A stretch of 64,000 bases of DNA from Roseibium limicola (GTDB taxonomy: Bacteria; Pseudomonadota; Alphaproteobacteria; Rhizobiales; Stappiaceae). The stretch spans positions 186,001-250,000 of the forward strand of contig NZ_JAFLNF010000005.1 in assembly GCF_017313085.1 (NCBI RefSeq), in the 5' to 3' direction. The stretch's first letter is position 1. Every line of letters starts with the position of its first letter. The notes below the pieces were generated by a model, which saw only the letters and a list, made by a program, of their open reading frames with translations, was not told the origin of the DNA and did no database searches. The position numbers were made by a program, and so were the translations under genes. This document shows, in pieces, positions 36,002-45,179 of the stretch.

Positions 36002-37402
36002 TTATGAGCCATCCGACTCAGTACGACCTGCTTGCGCCGATATTTTGGCGATGAAATCCCCAAGTTCCTCGAGGCCATTCGCCGTCAAATCTGTAAGGGC
36101 TTTGTCCTTTAGATTTCCTTGCGGACAAAACGCCTTGTCGAAGCCCAGTTTTTCCGCCTCTTTGAGGCGGGATTGTGCCTGAGCCACTGGTCTGATGGCT
36201 CCTGACAGGCTGACCTCGCCGAAATAGACGCAATTGGCTGGAAGGGCAAGCCCGCTAAGTGAAGAGACAAGGGCCGCAGCGACAGCCAGATCGGCGCCTG
36301 GTTCATTGATCCGCAGTCCACCGGCCACATTCAGGTAGACATCATGCTGTGAAAAGCGGATCCCGCAGCGGGCTTCCAGTACCGCAAGGATCATCGACAG
36401 ACGTGCCGAATCCCAGCCGATAACGGCTCTGCGCGGGGTCCCGAGCGGAGATGGGGCAACCAGAGCCTGGATCTCGATGAGCAGCGGGCGCGAGCCTTCA
36501 AGGCCGGCAAACACGGCAGCGCCGGGTGAGTTCGTCGATCGTTCACCCAGAAAAAGCGCTGAAGGGTTTGCGACCTGTTGTAATCCGGCACCGGTCATCT
36601 CGAAGACGCCGATCTCGTCGGTCGCCCCAAACCGGTTCTTGACCGACCTGAGAATTCGGTACTGGTGCGCGCCATCGCCTTCAAAGTAGAGCACTGCGTC
36701 GACCATATGCTCGACGACACGTGGCCCGGCAATCTGGCCGTCCTTGGTCACATGTCCGACCAAGACAAGGGTACTGCCGGTTTTCTTGGCATAGCGCACC
36801 ATCGCCTGTGCCGAAGCTCTGACCTGGGTCACGGTGCCGGGAGGCGAATCGACCTTGTCTGTCCACAGGGTCTGAACGGAATCGAGGATGACGAGGGCCG
36901 GCGGCTTGTCGGCCTGCAAGGTGGCGAGAATATCTTCCACGCTGGTTTCGGCGGCGAGTGCCACAGGCGATTTGGCCAATCCCAGGCGTTCGGCCCGCAG
37001 ACGAACCTGTCCGATGGCTTCTTCGCCGGATATATACACCGTCTTGTGGCCGAGATCTGCCAGTGCAGCGGCTGCCTGAATGAGAAGTGTTGACTTGCCG
37101 ATGCCCGGATCGCCGCCGACCAGAAGTGCGGACCCGCGCACGAAGCCGCCCCCGGTCACCCGGTCGAGTTCGGCCACCTTTGACTGGATGCGCAGAGGTT
37201 CTTTGGCGTCGCCTTCCAATCCGACCAGCTCGATCACACGGCCGCGGGTTGCCGAGCCGCGTGAAGGGCCCCCGCCGATGCCTCCGCCGGTCTGCTCCTC
37301 CACGATGGAATTCCATTCGCCACAGGATTCGCAGCGCCCCGCCCATTTGGCGGTAACCGCACCGCAGGACTGGCAGACAAAGGTAGTGGACCGTTTGGCC
37401 AT
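36002..37402 (-). CDS. radA: DNA repair protein RadA
   Basis: A 466-residue RecA-like branch-migration helicase. The N-terminal four-cysteine zinc finger is CQSCGAVTAKWAGRCESCG (about 10-28). Walker A is GGDPGIGKSTLL (about 95-106). The RadA-specific KNRFGATDEIG motif lies mid-protein. The C-terminal Lon-like domain follows. It acts in recombinational repair and processes branched DNA. Its start directly abuts the alr stop, with the ribosome-binding site inside alr, so the two genes are translationally linked. Confidence 0.96.
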   Translation of the reverse strand: MAKRSTTFVCQSCGAVTAKWAGRCESCGEWNSIVEEQTGGGIGGGPSRGSATRGRVIELVGLEGDAKEPLRIQSKVAELDRVTGGGFVRGSALLVGGDPGIGKSTLLIQAAAALADLGHKTVYISGEEAIGQVRLRAERLGLAKSPVALAAETSVEDILATLQADKPPALVILDSVQTLWTDKVDSPPGTVTQVRASAQAMVRYAKKTGSTLVLVGHVTKDGQIAGPRVVEHMVDAVLYFEGDGAHQYRILRSVKNRFGATDEIGVFEMTGAGLQQVANPSALFLGERSTNSPGAAVFAGLEGSRPLLIEIQALVAPSPLGTPRRAVIGWDSARLSMILAVLEARCGIRFSQHDVYLNVAGGLRINEPGADLAVAAALVSSLSGLALPANCVYFGEVSLSGAIRPVAQAQSRLKEAEKLGFDKAFCPQGNLKDKALTDLTANGLEELGDFIAKISAQAGRTESDGS

Positions 37403-38563
37403 TTAGTCTCCGGGTCGTGCTCCAGGGGCGGGCAGGCGGCCATAGTGGCGCCGGTATCGTTTGCCCAACCCCGTCAGGTATTCGTAATCGATGGTCTGGG
37501 CATAGGAAGCCAGATCGCTCGCGGCAACATTCGGGCCCAGTATTTCCACAAGCGAACCGCGTTTTACAATGCCTTGAGGCACATCTGTGACGTCAAGCGC
37601 CATCATGTCCATGGAGATGCGGCCGAACAGCGGCGCAATGTGGCCTTCAATCCAGCCATACCCACCTTCTGAGGCGTCGGTGGACCCCGTCAGACGCAAC
37701 ATCCCGTCGGCATATCCGGCTGCGACCATGGCAATGCGGGTGTCGCGTCGAGCGGTCCGGGAAGCGGCGTAGCCGACTGTTTCTCCCGCGGGAACCGATC
37801 TGACGGTCATCACGCGCGCTTCCACGCGGGCAACGGCTGCCATCGTGTTCGCCTGGGTATCGAGGGCTTTGCCGCCATACAGAGAGATGCCGGGTCGGGC
37901 CATGTCGAAATGGAACTCCTTGCCCATCAGCACACCGGCAGAATTAGCCAGCGAACGCGGAATCTGGCTGAAGGGAGCGGTGACTTCACGAAAGGCCGAC
38001 AGCTGGCGCCCATTCATTGGGTGGTTCGGGTCTGAGCCGCAGGCGAGGTGCGTCAGCAGCAGGTCCAGCGAGAAGGAATTGATCAGTGCTGCGTCGCCCA
38101 TCATGCTGGAAAACTGTTCCGGACGTAGCCCGAGCCGGTTCATGCCGGTGTCGATGTGAATAGCGGCAGGAAAAGCCTGGCCTGCGGTCCTGCAGAAGCC
38201 AGCCCACTCCCGAATTTCTTCTTCCGAACCTAGAACCGGTACGAGGCTGTTGGACGCCAGAGTTTCCGCAGTGTCCGGAAACAACCCATCGAGAACATAG
38301 ATCTTGGCCTGGGGAAGAACCTTGCGCACTTCCAGGGCTTCTCCCGGCAGTGCCACGCAAAAGGTTGTGCAGCCTTCGTCCCAAAGCCGCTTGGAGGTGA
38401 TCTTGGCTCCGGTGCCATAGGCGTCAGCCTTGATGGTGGCAGCGCAGGAGCAGCCTGAGGCAAGCTGTGAGGCGATAAGGGACCAGTTGGCGGCGATGGC
38501 ATCGGTGTCGATGGTCAAAACGCCGCCGGCGTGGGAATCAGGAAGGGGTCTTTGCGAAGTCAC
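37403..38563 (-). CDS. alr: Alanine racemase
   Basis: A 386-residue PLP enzyme that makes D-alanine for peptidoglycan. The PLP lysine is Lys45 (AATIKADAYGTGAK). The catalytic tyrosine lies in MVAAGYADGMLR. The carboxylate-binding GRISMDMMALDVT is present. Length and motifs match the fold-type III family. It is next to radA and runs in the same direction, with dnaB further upstream; this dnaB-alr-radA order occurs in Hyphomicrobiales. Confidence 0.95.
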   Translation of the reverse strand: MTSQRPLPDSHAGGVLTIDTDAIAANWSLIASQLASGCSCAATIKADAYGTGAKITSKRLWDEGCTTFCVALPGEALEVRKVLPQAKIYVLDGLFPDTAETLASNSLVPVLGSEEEIREWAGFCRTAGQAFPAAIHIDTGMNRLGLRPEQFSSMMGDAALINSFSLDLLLTHLACGSDPNHPMNGRQLSAFREVTAPFSQIPRSLANSAGVLMGKEFHFDMARPGISLYGGKALDTQANTMAAVARVEARVMTVRSVPAGETVGYAASRTARRDTRIAMVAAGYADGMLRLTGSTDASEGGYGWIEGHIAPLFGRISMDMMALDVTDVPQGIVKRGSLVEILGPNVAASDLASYAQTIDYEYLTGLGKRYRRHYGRLPAPGARPGD

Positions 38564-38652
38564 GGCGGCCTCTCGGCGAGTGTGTCACGGTCAATGTTGT
38601 CCGTTTGTGATCACAAACTTACGGGAAATCCAGGGGGCTGGGCCAGCCCTTG

Positions 38653-38697
38653 AAAAAACAAAACTGGCCCCAAGCAACCAATATTGCTGGGGCCAGT
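38653..38697 (-). terminator. Intrinsic terminator downstream of dnaB
   Basis: A stem with one bulged base: 38663-38677 pairs with 38684-38697 (ACTGGCCCC core). On the minus strand it is followed by TTTTGTTTTTT. Confidence 0.87.
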
Positions 38698-38800
38698 GAG
38701 GTCCGCCACGTTTTTCTTGGCGCGCCGGTCTCCAGTCTCCTGAGCGCCGACAGGCAGGCGCATCTCACTCTATGGGCCTCGAGATGCGATGATGCGATGC

Positions 38801-40285
38801 TTATTCCATTCGCTCGGGCAGATAGTCGTCTTCTGCCAGATCGGAGAAGCGGGTGTACTGGCCCTCGAAGTGAAGGTTGGCTGTTCCGGTCGGACCATGA
38901 CGCTGCTTGGCGACGATGATTTCAGCCCGGCCCTTTACGCGGTCGACCTTGTCGCGCCAGACTTCGTACTCTGGCGTGCCTTCTTCAGGTTCTGACTTGG
39001 AGAGGTAATATTCTTCACGGTAGATGAACATGACCACATCGGCGTCCTGCTCGATGGAGCCCGATTCACGCAGATCCGAAAGCTGCGGACGCTTGTCTTC
39101 GCGGTTTTCCACCTGACGAGACAGCTGGGAAAGCGCCAGGATCGGAACATTCAGTTCCTTCGCCAGAGCCTTCAGGCCGGTGGTGATCTCGGTGACTTCC
39201 TGCACGCGATTGCCGGCGGTTTTCGATGTTCCCGAAAGCAGCTGAATATAGTCGACGATCAGCAGATCGAGGCCGCGCTGACGCTTGAGGCGACGGGCGC
39301 GAGCGACAAGCGAAGCAATCGAGATGCCACCGGTCTGGTCCACATGCAGGGGAACCGTCTGCATGATCTGGGAACAGGCAGCGAGTTTCTCAAATTCGGC
39401 CTCGGAAATTTCACCACGGCGGATTTTCGAGGAGGAAATCTCTGCCTGCTCGGAGATAATACGCGTGGCGAGCTGTTCTGCTGACATTTCCAGCGAGAAG
39501 AAGCCGACGACGCCGCCGTTCTTCGTCTTGATCGTCCCGTCAGGCTGTTCTTCGGCTTGATACCCTTGCGCGACATTATAGGCGATATTGGTAACAAGTG
39601 ACGTCTTGCCCATGGCAGGACGTGCAGCCAGTACGATCAAATCGGAGTGCTGCAGGCCGCCCATCAGTTTATCGAGGGCCGTCAGTCCTGTCGAAATACC
39701 GGAGAGGGCACCTTCGCGGTGATACGCTGCCTGCGCCATTTCGATGGTCTCGGTGAGGGCTTCACCGAAGGAAAGAAAGCCACCCTCGTTCCGGCCGGTT
39801 TCTGCCAGCTCAAACAAGCGTCTTTCCGCGTCGTCGATCTGCTGGTTCGGCGGTACATCGATCGGGGCATCATAGGCGATGTTGACCATGTCCTCGCCGA
39901 TGCGGATCAAGTTTCGCCGCAGGGCCAGTTCATAGATTGTGCGACCATAGTCTTCGGCGTTGATGATCGAGGCTGCATCGGCAGCCAGACGCAGCAGAAA
40001 CTGCGTGGCGCTCAGATCTGCGATTTTGGCGTCGGCCGGATAGAATGTCTTGAGTGTAATCGGCGAGGCGGTTTTGCCTGCGCGGATCAGCTGGCCGATC
40101 TTCTCGTAGATTTCCTGATGCTGTGGAACGAAGAATTGATACGGCTCTAGAAAGTCGGAAACCCGGTAAAAAGTTTCGTTGTTGACCAGGATGGCACCGA
40201 GCAGCTGGCGTTCAGCTTCCGCATTATGCGGAGCGACGCGTTGTATGCTGTCATCCGATTCCACCGACTGTAATTTGCCCTTCAT
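38801..40285 (-). CDS. dnaB: Replicative DNA helicase
   Basis: A 494-residue hexameric helicase that unwinds DNA at the replication fork. The N-terminal domain that recruits primase starts PHNAEAERQLLGAILVNNE. The helicase core has Walker A AARPAMGKTSL, SLEMSAEQLATRI and Walker B DLLIVDYIQLL. Also seen is LSQLSRQVENREDKRPQLSD. The length is standard. It is read towards alr and radA, separated from them by a terminator. Confidence 0.97.
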   Translation of the reverse strand: MKGKLQSVESDDSIQRVAPHNAEAERQLLGAILVNNETFYRVSDFLEPYQFFVPQHQEIYEKIGQLIRAGKTASPITLKTFYPADAKIADLSATQFLLRLAADAASIINAEDYGRTIYELALRRNLIRIGEDMVNIAYDAPIDVPPNQQIDDAERRLFELAETGRNEGGFLSFGEALTETIEMAQAAYHREGALSGISTGLTALDKLMGGLQHSDLIVLAARPAMGKTSLVTNIAYNVAQGYQAEEQPDGTIKTKNGGVVGFFSLEMSAEQLATRIISEQAEISSSKIRRGEISEAEFEKLAACSQIMQTVPLHVDQTGGISIASLVARARRLKRQRGLDLLIVDYIQLLSGTSKTAGNRVQEVTEITTGLKALAKELNVPILALSQLSRQVENREDKRPQLSDLRESGSIEQDADVVMFIYREEYYLSKSEPEEGTPEYEVWRDKVDRVKGRAEIIVAKQRHGPTGTANLHFEGQYTRFSDLAEDDYLPERME

Positions 40286-40646
40286 ATCGTCCCCCGATGG
40301 CCCTTGCCCAATGGGTCTACCCGCATCTTCAGGGAGCTATCAAGGAATCAAAAACCTTGACTCCGATTCCCTTAGCCGGGTGGAAATCAACGGGGATATC
40401 TTGTCGTTGGCCTTGACGTTTCTGTTTACCATGTCCTCGCCAACCCAGGGTGAGGCGCATTGAAAAGACAATGTTTTTTTGAATAGCCTCCTAAAAAGGC
40501 AGGGGTCTGATTGTTAATGCGGCGATAATACTAACAATGTGAAAAGCACGTATTCGATGCTTTTTCAATTTTTGTGAAAAGACAAAGAAAAACGGCGCCA
40601 CGATGGGCGCCGTCTTGCAGTCTTGGAAACGATTAAGACGTCGTTG
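40286..40646. other. Intergenic stretch between rplI and dnaB
   Basis: About 360 bp with the rplI terminator at 40587-40613 and presumably the dnaB promoter. No open frame of interest or further repeat was seen. Confidence 0.6.
40587..40613 (-). terminator. Intrinsic terminator of the rpsF-rpsR-rplI operon
   Basis: ACGGCGCC (40592-40599) pairs perfectly with 40606-40613. On the minus strand the stem is followed by TTTTTCTTTG. Confidence 0.9.
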
Positions 40647-41234
40647 TTACGCGTCTTCGTCGGTCGCTTCTTCAGCTTCTGCGTCGTCTTCGCCTTCAGC
40701 TTCGTCCTCATCCTCGTCCTCTTCGAATTCGAAGACTTCGTGGTCTGGCGAGCTCAGGTCTTCACCGGCTGTCTGGCGAATGGCTTCGTCTGCCGAGCGT
40801 GCAACGTTGACGATGACGGAGACTTCGACTTCCGGATGCAGAGCGATCAGAACGCTGTGCAGGCCAACGGTCTTGATTGGCGTGCTCAGTTCGATCTGGC
40901 TGCGGCCAACCGAGAAGCCGATTTCATTCAGGCCGTCGGAAATGTCGCGCTTGGAAACTGAACCGTAGAGCTGGCCTGTTTCACCAGCGGAACGGATCAT
41001 GGTCAGGCTCTGACCTTCGATCTTGCCAGCAACTGCTTCAGCTTCGGTCTTGCGCTCGAGGTTACGAGCTTCAAGCTGAGCCCGCTCGGCTTCAAAGCGT
41101 GTCAGGTTCGACTTGTTGGCGCGAAGCGCCTTGCCCTGCGGCAGAAGGAAGTTACGTGCGTAACCGTCCTTGACGCGGACTGTGTCGCCCATCTGACCGA
41201 GCTTGGCGATACGTTCGAGAAGAATGACTTCCAT
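40647..41234 (-). CDS. rplI: 50S ribosomal protein L9
   Basis: A 195-residue L9 from the ATG at 41234, with GGAGAG 7 bp upstream; the frame extends 11 codons further but L9 homologues start MEVILLERI. The N-terminal ribosome-binding domain ([34 protein letters not shown]), the long connecting helix (about 40-75) and the C-terminal domain are all present. The last 35 or so residues are a strongly acidic tail ([19 protein letters not shown]), a known extension in alphaproteobacteria and absent from E. coli L9 (149 aa). Confidence 0.97.
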   Translation of the reverse strand: MEVILLERIAKLGQMGDTVRVKDGYARNFLLPQGKALRANKSNLTRFEAERAQLEARNLERKTEAEAVAGKIEGQSLTMIRSAGETGQLYGSVSKRDISDGLNEIGFSVGRSQIELSTPIKTVGLHSVLIALHPEVEVSVIVNVARSADEAIRQTAGEDLSSPDHEVFEFEEDEDEDEAEGEDDAEAEEATDEDA

Positions 41235-41334
41235 GGAATCTCTCCGGGGGTCTGTCCCGTGGGTCAATCCGATATCCGGATGCCACGGTTAGAGGCTGGT
41301 CCTGCAATGCGATGTCAGGCCGGCCCCAGTCCTA

Positions 41335-41360
41335 AGAAAGCCCGGGGCTGTGCCCCGGGC
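41335..41360 (-). terminator. Hairpin between rpsR and rplI
   Basis: GCCCGGGGC (41340-41348) pairs perfectly with 41352-41360 around a 3-nt loop, and TTTCTT follows on the minus strand. It lies in the 163-bp gap between rpsR and rplI. It could trim part of the transcripts so that L9 is made from a reduced or separate mRNA. Confidence 0.65.
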
Positions 41361-41397
41361 CGTCGAAATTGGGTGAGTGCTTAAAGCCGCGGACGGC

Positions 41398-41646
41398 TTA
41401 GCTGATCACGAAAGGCAGCAGGCCGAGCAGGCGGGCGCGCTTGATAGCACGGGCCAGTTCACGCTGCTTCTTCGCGGAAACCGCGGTGATGCGGCTCGGG
41501 ACGATTTTGCCGCGCTCAGAGATGTAGCGCTGTAGCAGGCGAACGTCCTTGTAGTCGATCTTCGGAGAGTTGGCACCGGAGAACGGGCAGGTCTTCCGAC
41601 GACGGAAGAACGGACGGCGGCTCGGAAGCTGTGCAATATCAACCAT
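41398..41646 (-). CDS. rpsR: 30S ribosomal protein S18
   Basis: An 82-residue basic protein with the S18 motifs [40 protein letters not shown], and the C-terminal [19 protein letters not shown]. It binds S6 in the platform of the 30S subunit. It follows rpsF by 6 bp on the same strand in the standard operon. Confidence 0.97.
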   Translation of the reverse strand: MVDIAQLPSRRPFFRRRKTCPFSGANSPKIDYKDVRLLQRYISERGKIVPSRITAVSAKKQRELARAIKRARLLGLLPFVIS

Positions 41647-41652
41647 GATCGT

Positions 41653-42105
41653 TTACTCCGCTTCTGCGCGGCGTGGGCCGCGGTCACCGCCACGATCGCC
41701 ACCACGGTCACCACCGCGATCGCCACCACGGCCACCTTTATCGCCGAAACGATCGCCACGGCCGCCACGGCGGTCATCACGATCGCGCTTCTGCATCATT
41801 GCAGACGGCTCGTCGTCGTGCTCTTCGACCTTGAAGGTCATGAAGCGCAGAACGTCTTCGCTGAGGCCCATCTGACGCTCCATCTCGGCAACTGCCGGAT
41901 GCGGAGCATCAATGTTCATCAGGGTGTAATGAGCCTTGCGGTTCTTTTTGACGCGGTATGCGAGGGAACGCAGACCCCAATTTTCTACCTTGCCGACAGT
42001 GCCGCCACCAGCTTCGATGATAGCTTTGTACTGTTCGACGAGGGCTTCGACCTGCTGGGCCGAAACGTCCTGGCGTGCCAGGAACACGTGCTCGTAAAGA
42101 GGCAT
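41653..42105 (-). CDS. rpsF: 30S ribosomal protein S6 with an RGD/GGDR-rich tail
   Basis: A 150-residue S6 from the ATG at 42105 (GGAAAGG upstream); a frame start 40 codons earlier is not family-like. The S6 fold is at 1-100 ([40 protein letters not shown]). The last 45 residues are low-complexity: [16 protein letters not shown] followed by four GGDR units. Such tails are common in alphaproteobacterial S6. The tail DNA is a 12-nt tandem repeat (plus-strand 41681-41730). Confidence 0.95.
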   Translation of the reverse strand: MPLYEHVFLARQDVSAQQVEALVEQYKAIIEAGGGTVGKVENWGLRSLAYRVKKNRKAHYTLMNIDAPHPAVAEMERQMGLSEDVLRFMTFKVEEHDDEPSAMMQKRDRDDRRGGRGDRFGDKGGRGGDRGGDRGGDRGGDRGPRRAEAE

Positions 42106-42803
42106 GAGAAAAGCCTTTCCTAGGGTTTTACGACGGGATCTGGCGCAAAGCCTCCTCGTGACCGTTGGAAAGGTAACGAGAATTCTACGAGAGCGGAGAC
42201 ACGGGAAGACGGGTTTTTGGAACACCCTGATAGTATGAGCGAGCTCACATATCCTTCCGTTCAGCCTTCGGCCAAGATCCCGGACGAACGCGGTCTATAA
42301 GCGGATGTTCAGCGCAATGCAAGGCCTGGCGGGGCATTTGTCCCGGATTGCAGGCCATTCAGGGCCTGGGCCCGATCCGATATAGCGCGGGCGTGCCTTG
42401 AAACAGAGCTGCCTGGATTAAAGACGATCTCATGCTCGGCAGTTTGCTATGAGTGATGAGCCACGGCGGCCCTTGGAGATGTTCCAAGTCTGAAGTGACT
42501 TGGAGCGCCCTGTGCCGCGGCGCCCTTCACTATAGTGACCTGCTGGGGGAGAAACAATTGAAATGGCGGGAATCCCGCCTGATGTGGCGGGTTCCCTAGG
42601 GAAATTAAGGCTTTTTCCCACAAATGGCTTATCGTAACCTGCTGGCAGGTCTTGACAGGGGTCCTGTGTTGGTCCCATAGCCTCGCGCCAAACAGCCGAT
42701 TCCGATCGTCGCCCCAAATGTGACGTCTGACGGACGATAAAGATGGCGACCAGGGCTGCGAACCAGGTCATGCGCCAGATAAAAGACAGGAAGGCGACCT
42801 CCT
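42106..42803. other. 698-bp divergent promoter region between rpsF and fabD
   Basis: No convincing gene. Hairpins are clustered: TCCAAGTC/GACTTGGA (42483-42504), GGCGGG/CCCGCC (42565-42579) and the 12-bp palindrome TTCCCTAGGGAA (42592-42603). The region should hold promoters for both the ribosomal and fatty-acid rows. The small open frames on either strand show no conserved sequence. Confidence 0.55.
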
Positions 42804-43748
42804 ATGAGCATTGCATTCACATTTCCCGGACAGGGCAGCCAGGCTGTCGGCATGGGCAAGGCCCTGGCCGATGAATTTGCCGAAGCACGCACGGTCTTTG
42901 AAGAAGTCGATGACGCTCTCGGTCAGAAGCTGTCTGATATCATGTGGAACGGCCCAGAGGATCAGCTGACCCTGACGGCGAATGCACAGCCTGCTCTGAT
43001 GGCTGTCAGCCTCGCCACGATGCGGGTGCTGGAAGCCAAGGGCCTGGATCTCAAGTCCTCTGTATCTTATGTCGCCGGCCATTCGCTTGGGGAATACTCA
43101 GCTCTGGCAGCGGCTGGCAGCTTTGATGTCGCCACCGCAGCCAAGCTGCTGCGGGTTCGCGGTGAAGCCATGCAGGCGGCTGTGCCGGTCGGGCAGGGGG
43201 CAATGGCTGCTTTGTTGGGCCTCGACTTTGAGGCTGCCATGGAAATCGCCAAGGAAGCCGCCGGTGATGACGTGTGTCAGGCAGCCAACGACAACGCGCC
43301 CGGGCAGGTGGTTGTCTCCGGCCATGTTGCCGCGGTCGAACGCGCCATCGAACTGGCCAAGGCAAAAGGTGCGCGCCGGGCACTGCTGCTGCCAGTCAGC
43401 GCGCCGTTCCATTGTTCTCTCATGGGTCCGGCTGCAGATACGATGGCAGCAGCACTCGCCGAAGCCGACATCAAGGACCCACGTGTGCCCTTGGTGGCAA
43501 ACGTTCTGGCGCGCCCGATTACGGCTGCGGCAGAGGTTCGTCAGCGTCTCGTTGAACAGGTAACGGGAACCGTGCGCTGGCGTGAAAGTGTGATCTGGCT
43601 GTCCGAGCAGGATGTGGACACTCTGGTGGAAGTTGGCACTGGCAAGGTTCTGTCCGGTATGGTCAAGCGCATTGCACCGGGCGTCAAAGGCCAGGCAGTC
43701 AATACGGCCGAGGATATTGATGCGTTGATCGCAACGCTCAACGCCTGA
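42804..43748 (+). CDS. fabD: Malonyl-CoA:ACP transacylase
   Basis: A 314-residue acyltransferase that loads malonyl groups on to acyl carrier protein. The start MSIAFTFPGQGSQAVGMG and the nucleophile motif AGHSLGEYSAL (Ser94) are clear. The catalytic His region is VSAPFHCSLM. It is the first gene of the fab row; fabG follows on the same strand after 78 bp. Confidence 0.97.
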   Translation: MSIAFTFPGQGSQAVGMGKALADEFAEARTVFEEVDDALGQKLSDIMWNGPEDQLTLTANAQPALMAVSLATMRVLEAKGLDLKSSVSYVAGHSLGEYSALAAAGSFDVATAAKLLRVRGEAMQAAVPVGQGAMAALLGLDFEAAMEIAKEAAGDDVCQAANDNAPGQVVVSGHVAAVERAIELAKAKGARRALLLPVSAPFHCSLMGPAADTMAAALAEADIKDPRVPLVANVLARPITAAAEVRQRLVEQVTGTVRWRESVIWLSEQDVDTLVEVGTGKVLSGMVKRIAPGVKGQAVNTAEDIDALIATLNA

Positions 43749-43826
43749 GGCGCTACTTAAATCAAGTTAAGAGGTCGTTGTTTCGGTCAGCCGGACACGG
43801 GTTCAAAGTCTAGGAAGGAAGCTCGA

Positions 43827-44564
43827 ATGTTCAGCCTTGAGGGAAAAGCCGCCCTTGTTACCGGTGCGACCGGTGGGATCGGCGAAGCCATCGCGCGGGC
43901 ATTGCATGCCCAGGGTGCGACTGTTGCTCTGTCTGGGACACGGGCTGAGAAGCTCGAGGCTCTTGCGGCCGATCTTGGCGAGCGCGCTTTCGTGACCCCG
44001 GCCAATCTGTCTGACCGCGCTGCAGTCGACGCTCTTCTGCCGGCCGCCGAAGCCGTGATGGGCAAGGTCGATATTCTGGTCAACAACGCTGGTATCACGC
44101 GCGACAATCTCTTCATGCGCATGAAGGACGAGGAGTGGGACCAGGTTCTGGAAGTGAATCTGACATCCGGTTTCCGTCTTTGCCGGTCCGCCATCAAGGG
44201 CATGATGAAGCGCCGCACCGGCCGCATCATCGGCATTACCTCCGTCGTCGGCGTGACGGGCAATCCTGGTCAGGCTAATTATGCCGCCGCGAAAGCCGGC
44301 ATGATCGGCATGTACAAATCTTTGGCTCGCGAAGTGGCCAGCCGCCACATCACCGTCAACACGGTAGCGCCGGGTTTCATTGAAACAGCCATGACTGATG
44401 CGTTGAACGACAAGCAGAAGGAATCAATTCTGCAAGGCGTTCCGGCCGGCCGCCTCGGCAAGGCTGACGAGATTGCGTCGGCCTGCAGCTATCTGGCCAG
44501 CGACGAAGCAGCTTACGTGTCGGGCCAGACCCTTCATGTTAACGGTGGCATGGCCATGATTTGA
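43827..44564 (+). CDS. fabG: 3-oxoacyl-ACP reductase
   Basis: A 245-residue SDR reductase that uses NADPH to reduce 3-oxoacyl-ACP. The cofactor loop TGATGGIGEAIARAL is near 12-26, NNAGITRDNLFMRMK matches FabG, and the Ser/Tyr/Lys set is intact (GITSVVG..., NYAAAKAGM). The C-terminal SGQTLHVNGGMAMI is characteristic. It lies between fabD and acpP. Confidence 0.97.
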   Translation: MFSLEGKAALVTGATGGIGEAIARALHAQGATVALSGTRAEKLEALAADLGERAFVTPANLSDRAAVDALLPAAEAVMGKVDILVNNAGITRDNLFMRMKDEEWDQVLEVNLTSGFRLCRSAIKGMMKRRTGRIIGITSVVGVTGNPGQANYAAAKAGMIGMYKSLAREVASRHITVNTVAPGFIETAMTDALNDKQKESILQGVPAGRLGKADEIASACSYLASDEAAYVSGQTLHVNGGMAMI

Positions 44565-44792
44565 TTGGGAAACTCTCCTCAAATCACGATGAGAATACCG
44601 GCCGCGTCCGCGCGGTCGGATCGGCTGGTCAAGGTGTAGAAAGTGTGATACCTAGCCGCCGACTATTGCAAGGGATGGGTCAATAGGCCAAATACTGTTG
44701 GCCACCACTGCCCTGTACAGACATCGCGCGTTCAAGCGGATGGGAAACGGTTCCCATGCTTGTGCGGCGACGTAGTAAACTCAGCCTTTCTA

Positions 44793-44820
44793 TTGACCTT
44801 TGGGCTCGATAGAGTAGGCA
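44793..44820 (+). promoter_or_regulatory. Candidate promoter for acpP
   Basis: TTGACC (44793-44798) and TAGGCA (44815-44820) with a 16-bp spacer, 34 bp before the acpP start. The -35 is good and the -10 is weak. The 289-bp fabG-acpP gap also holds a GATGGGAA/TTCCCAT hairpin near 44738. Acyl carrier protein is needed in large amounts, so a private promoter is reasonable. Confidence 0.35.
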
Positions 44821-44853
44821 CAGGAAAAACGTGAAAACTCAAGGAAGTACAAA

Positions 44854-45090
44854 ATGAGCGACATCGCGGAACGTGTGAAGAAGATCGTTATCGAGCACCT
44901 CGGTGTGGATGCCGAAAAGGTAACCGACAACGCAAGCTTCATCGACGACCTGGGCGCAGACAGCCTCGACACAGTTGAGCTGGTCATGGCGTTTGAAGAA
45001 GAGTTCGGCGTGGAAATCCCGGACGATGCAGCTGAAACTATTCTGACTGTCGGCGATGCCGTTTCCTTCCTGGAAAAGAACGCTGGCTGA
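44854..45090 (+). CDS. acpP: Acyl carrier protein
   Basis: A 78-residue acidic four-helix protein. The 4'-phosphopantetheine site is Ser37 ([14 protein letters not shown]). It carries the growing acyl chain for the Fab enzymes and for other pathways. An AAGGAAG ribosome-binding site precedes the ATG at 44854. Length is standard. Confidence 0.98.
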   Translation: MSDIAERVKKIVIEHLGVDAEKVTDNASFIDDLGADSLDTVELVMAFEEEFGVEIPDDAAETILTVGDAVSFLEKNAG

Positions 45091-45179
45091 TTAAGCCGGT
45101 AAATTGACAGATTGGATGGGCGGCGCGGCTCCTTTTCAAGGAATAAGCTCGCGCCGCCGTTCTAAAAAGATGCAGGTCA

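Noticed and set aside
41681-41740. Tandem repeat that looks CRISPR-like at first sight
   Set aside because: The unit is 12 nt without spacers and codes in frame for GGDR in S6; it is a coding repeat.
42236-42301. A 21-codon plus-strand frame downstream of the rpsF start
   Set aside because: Too short, no ribosome-binding site, no sign of selection.
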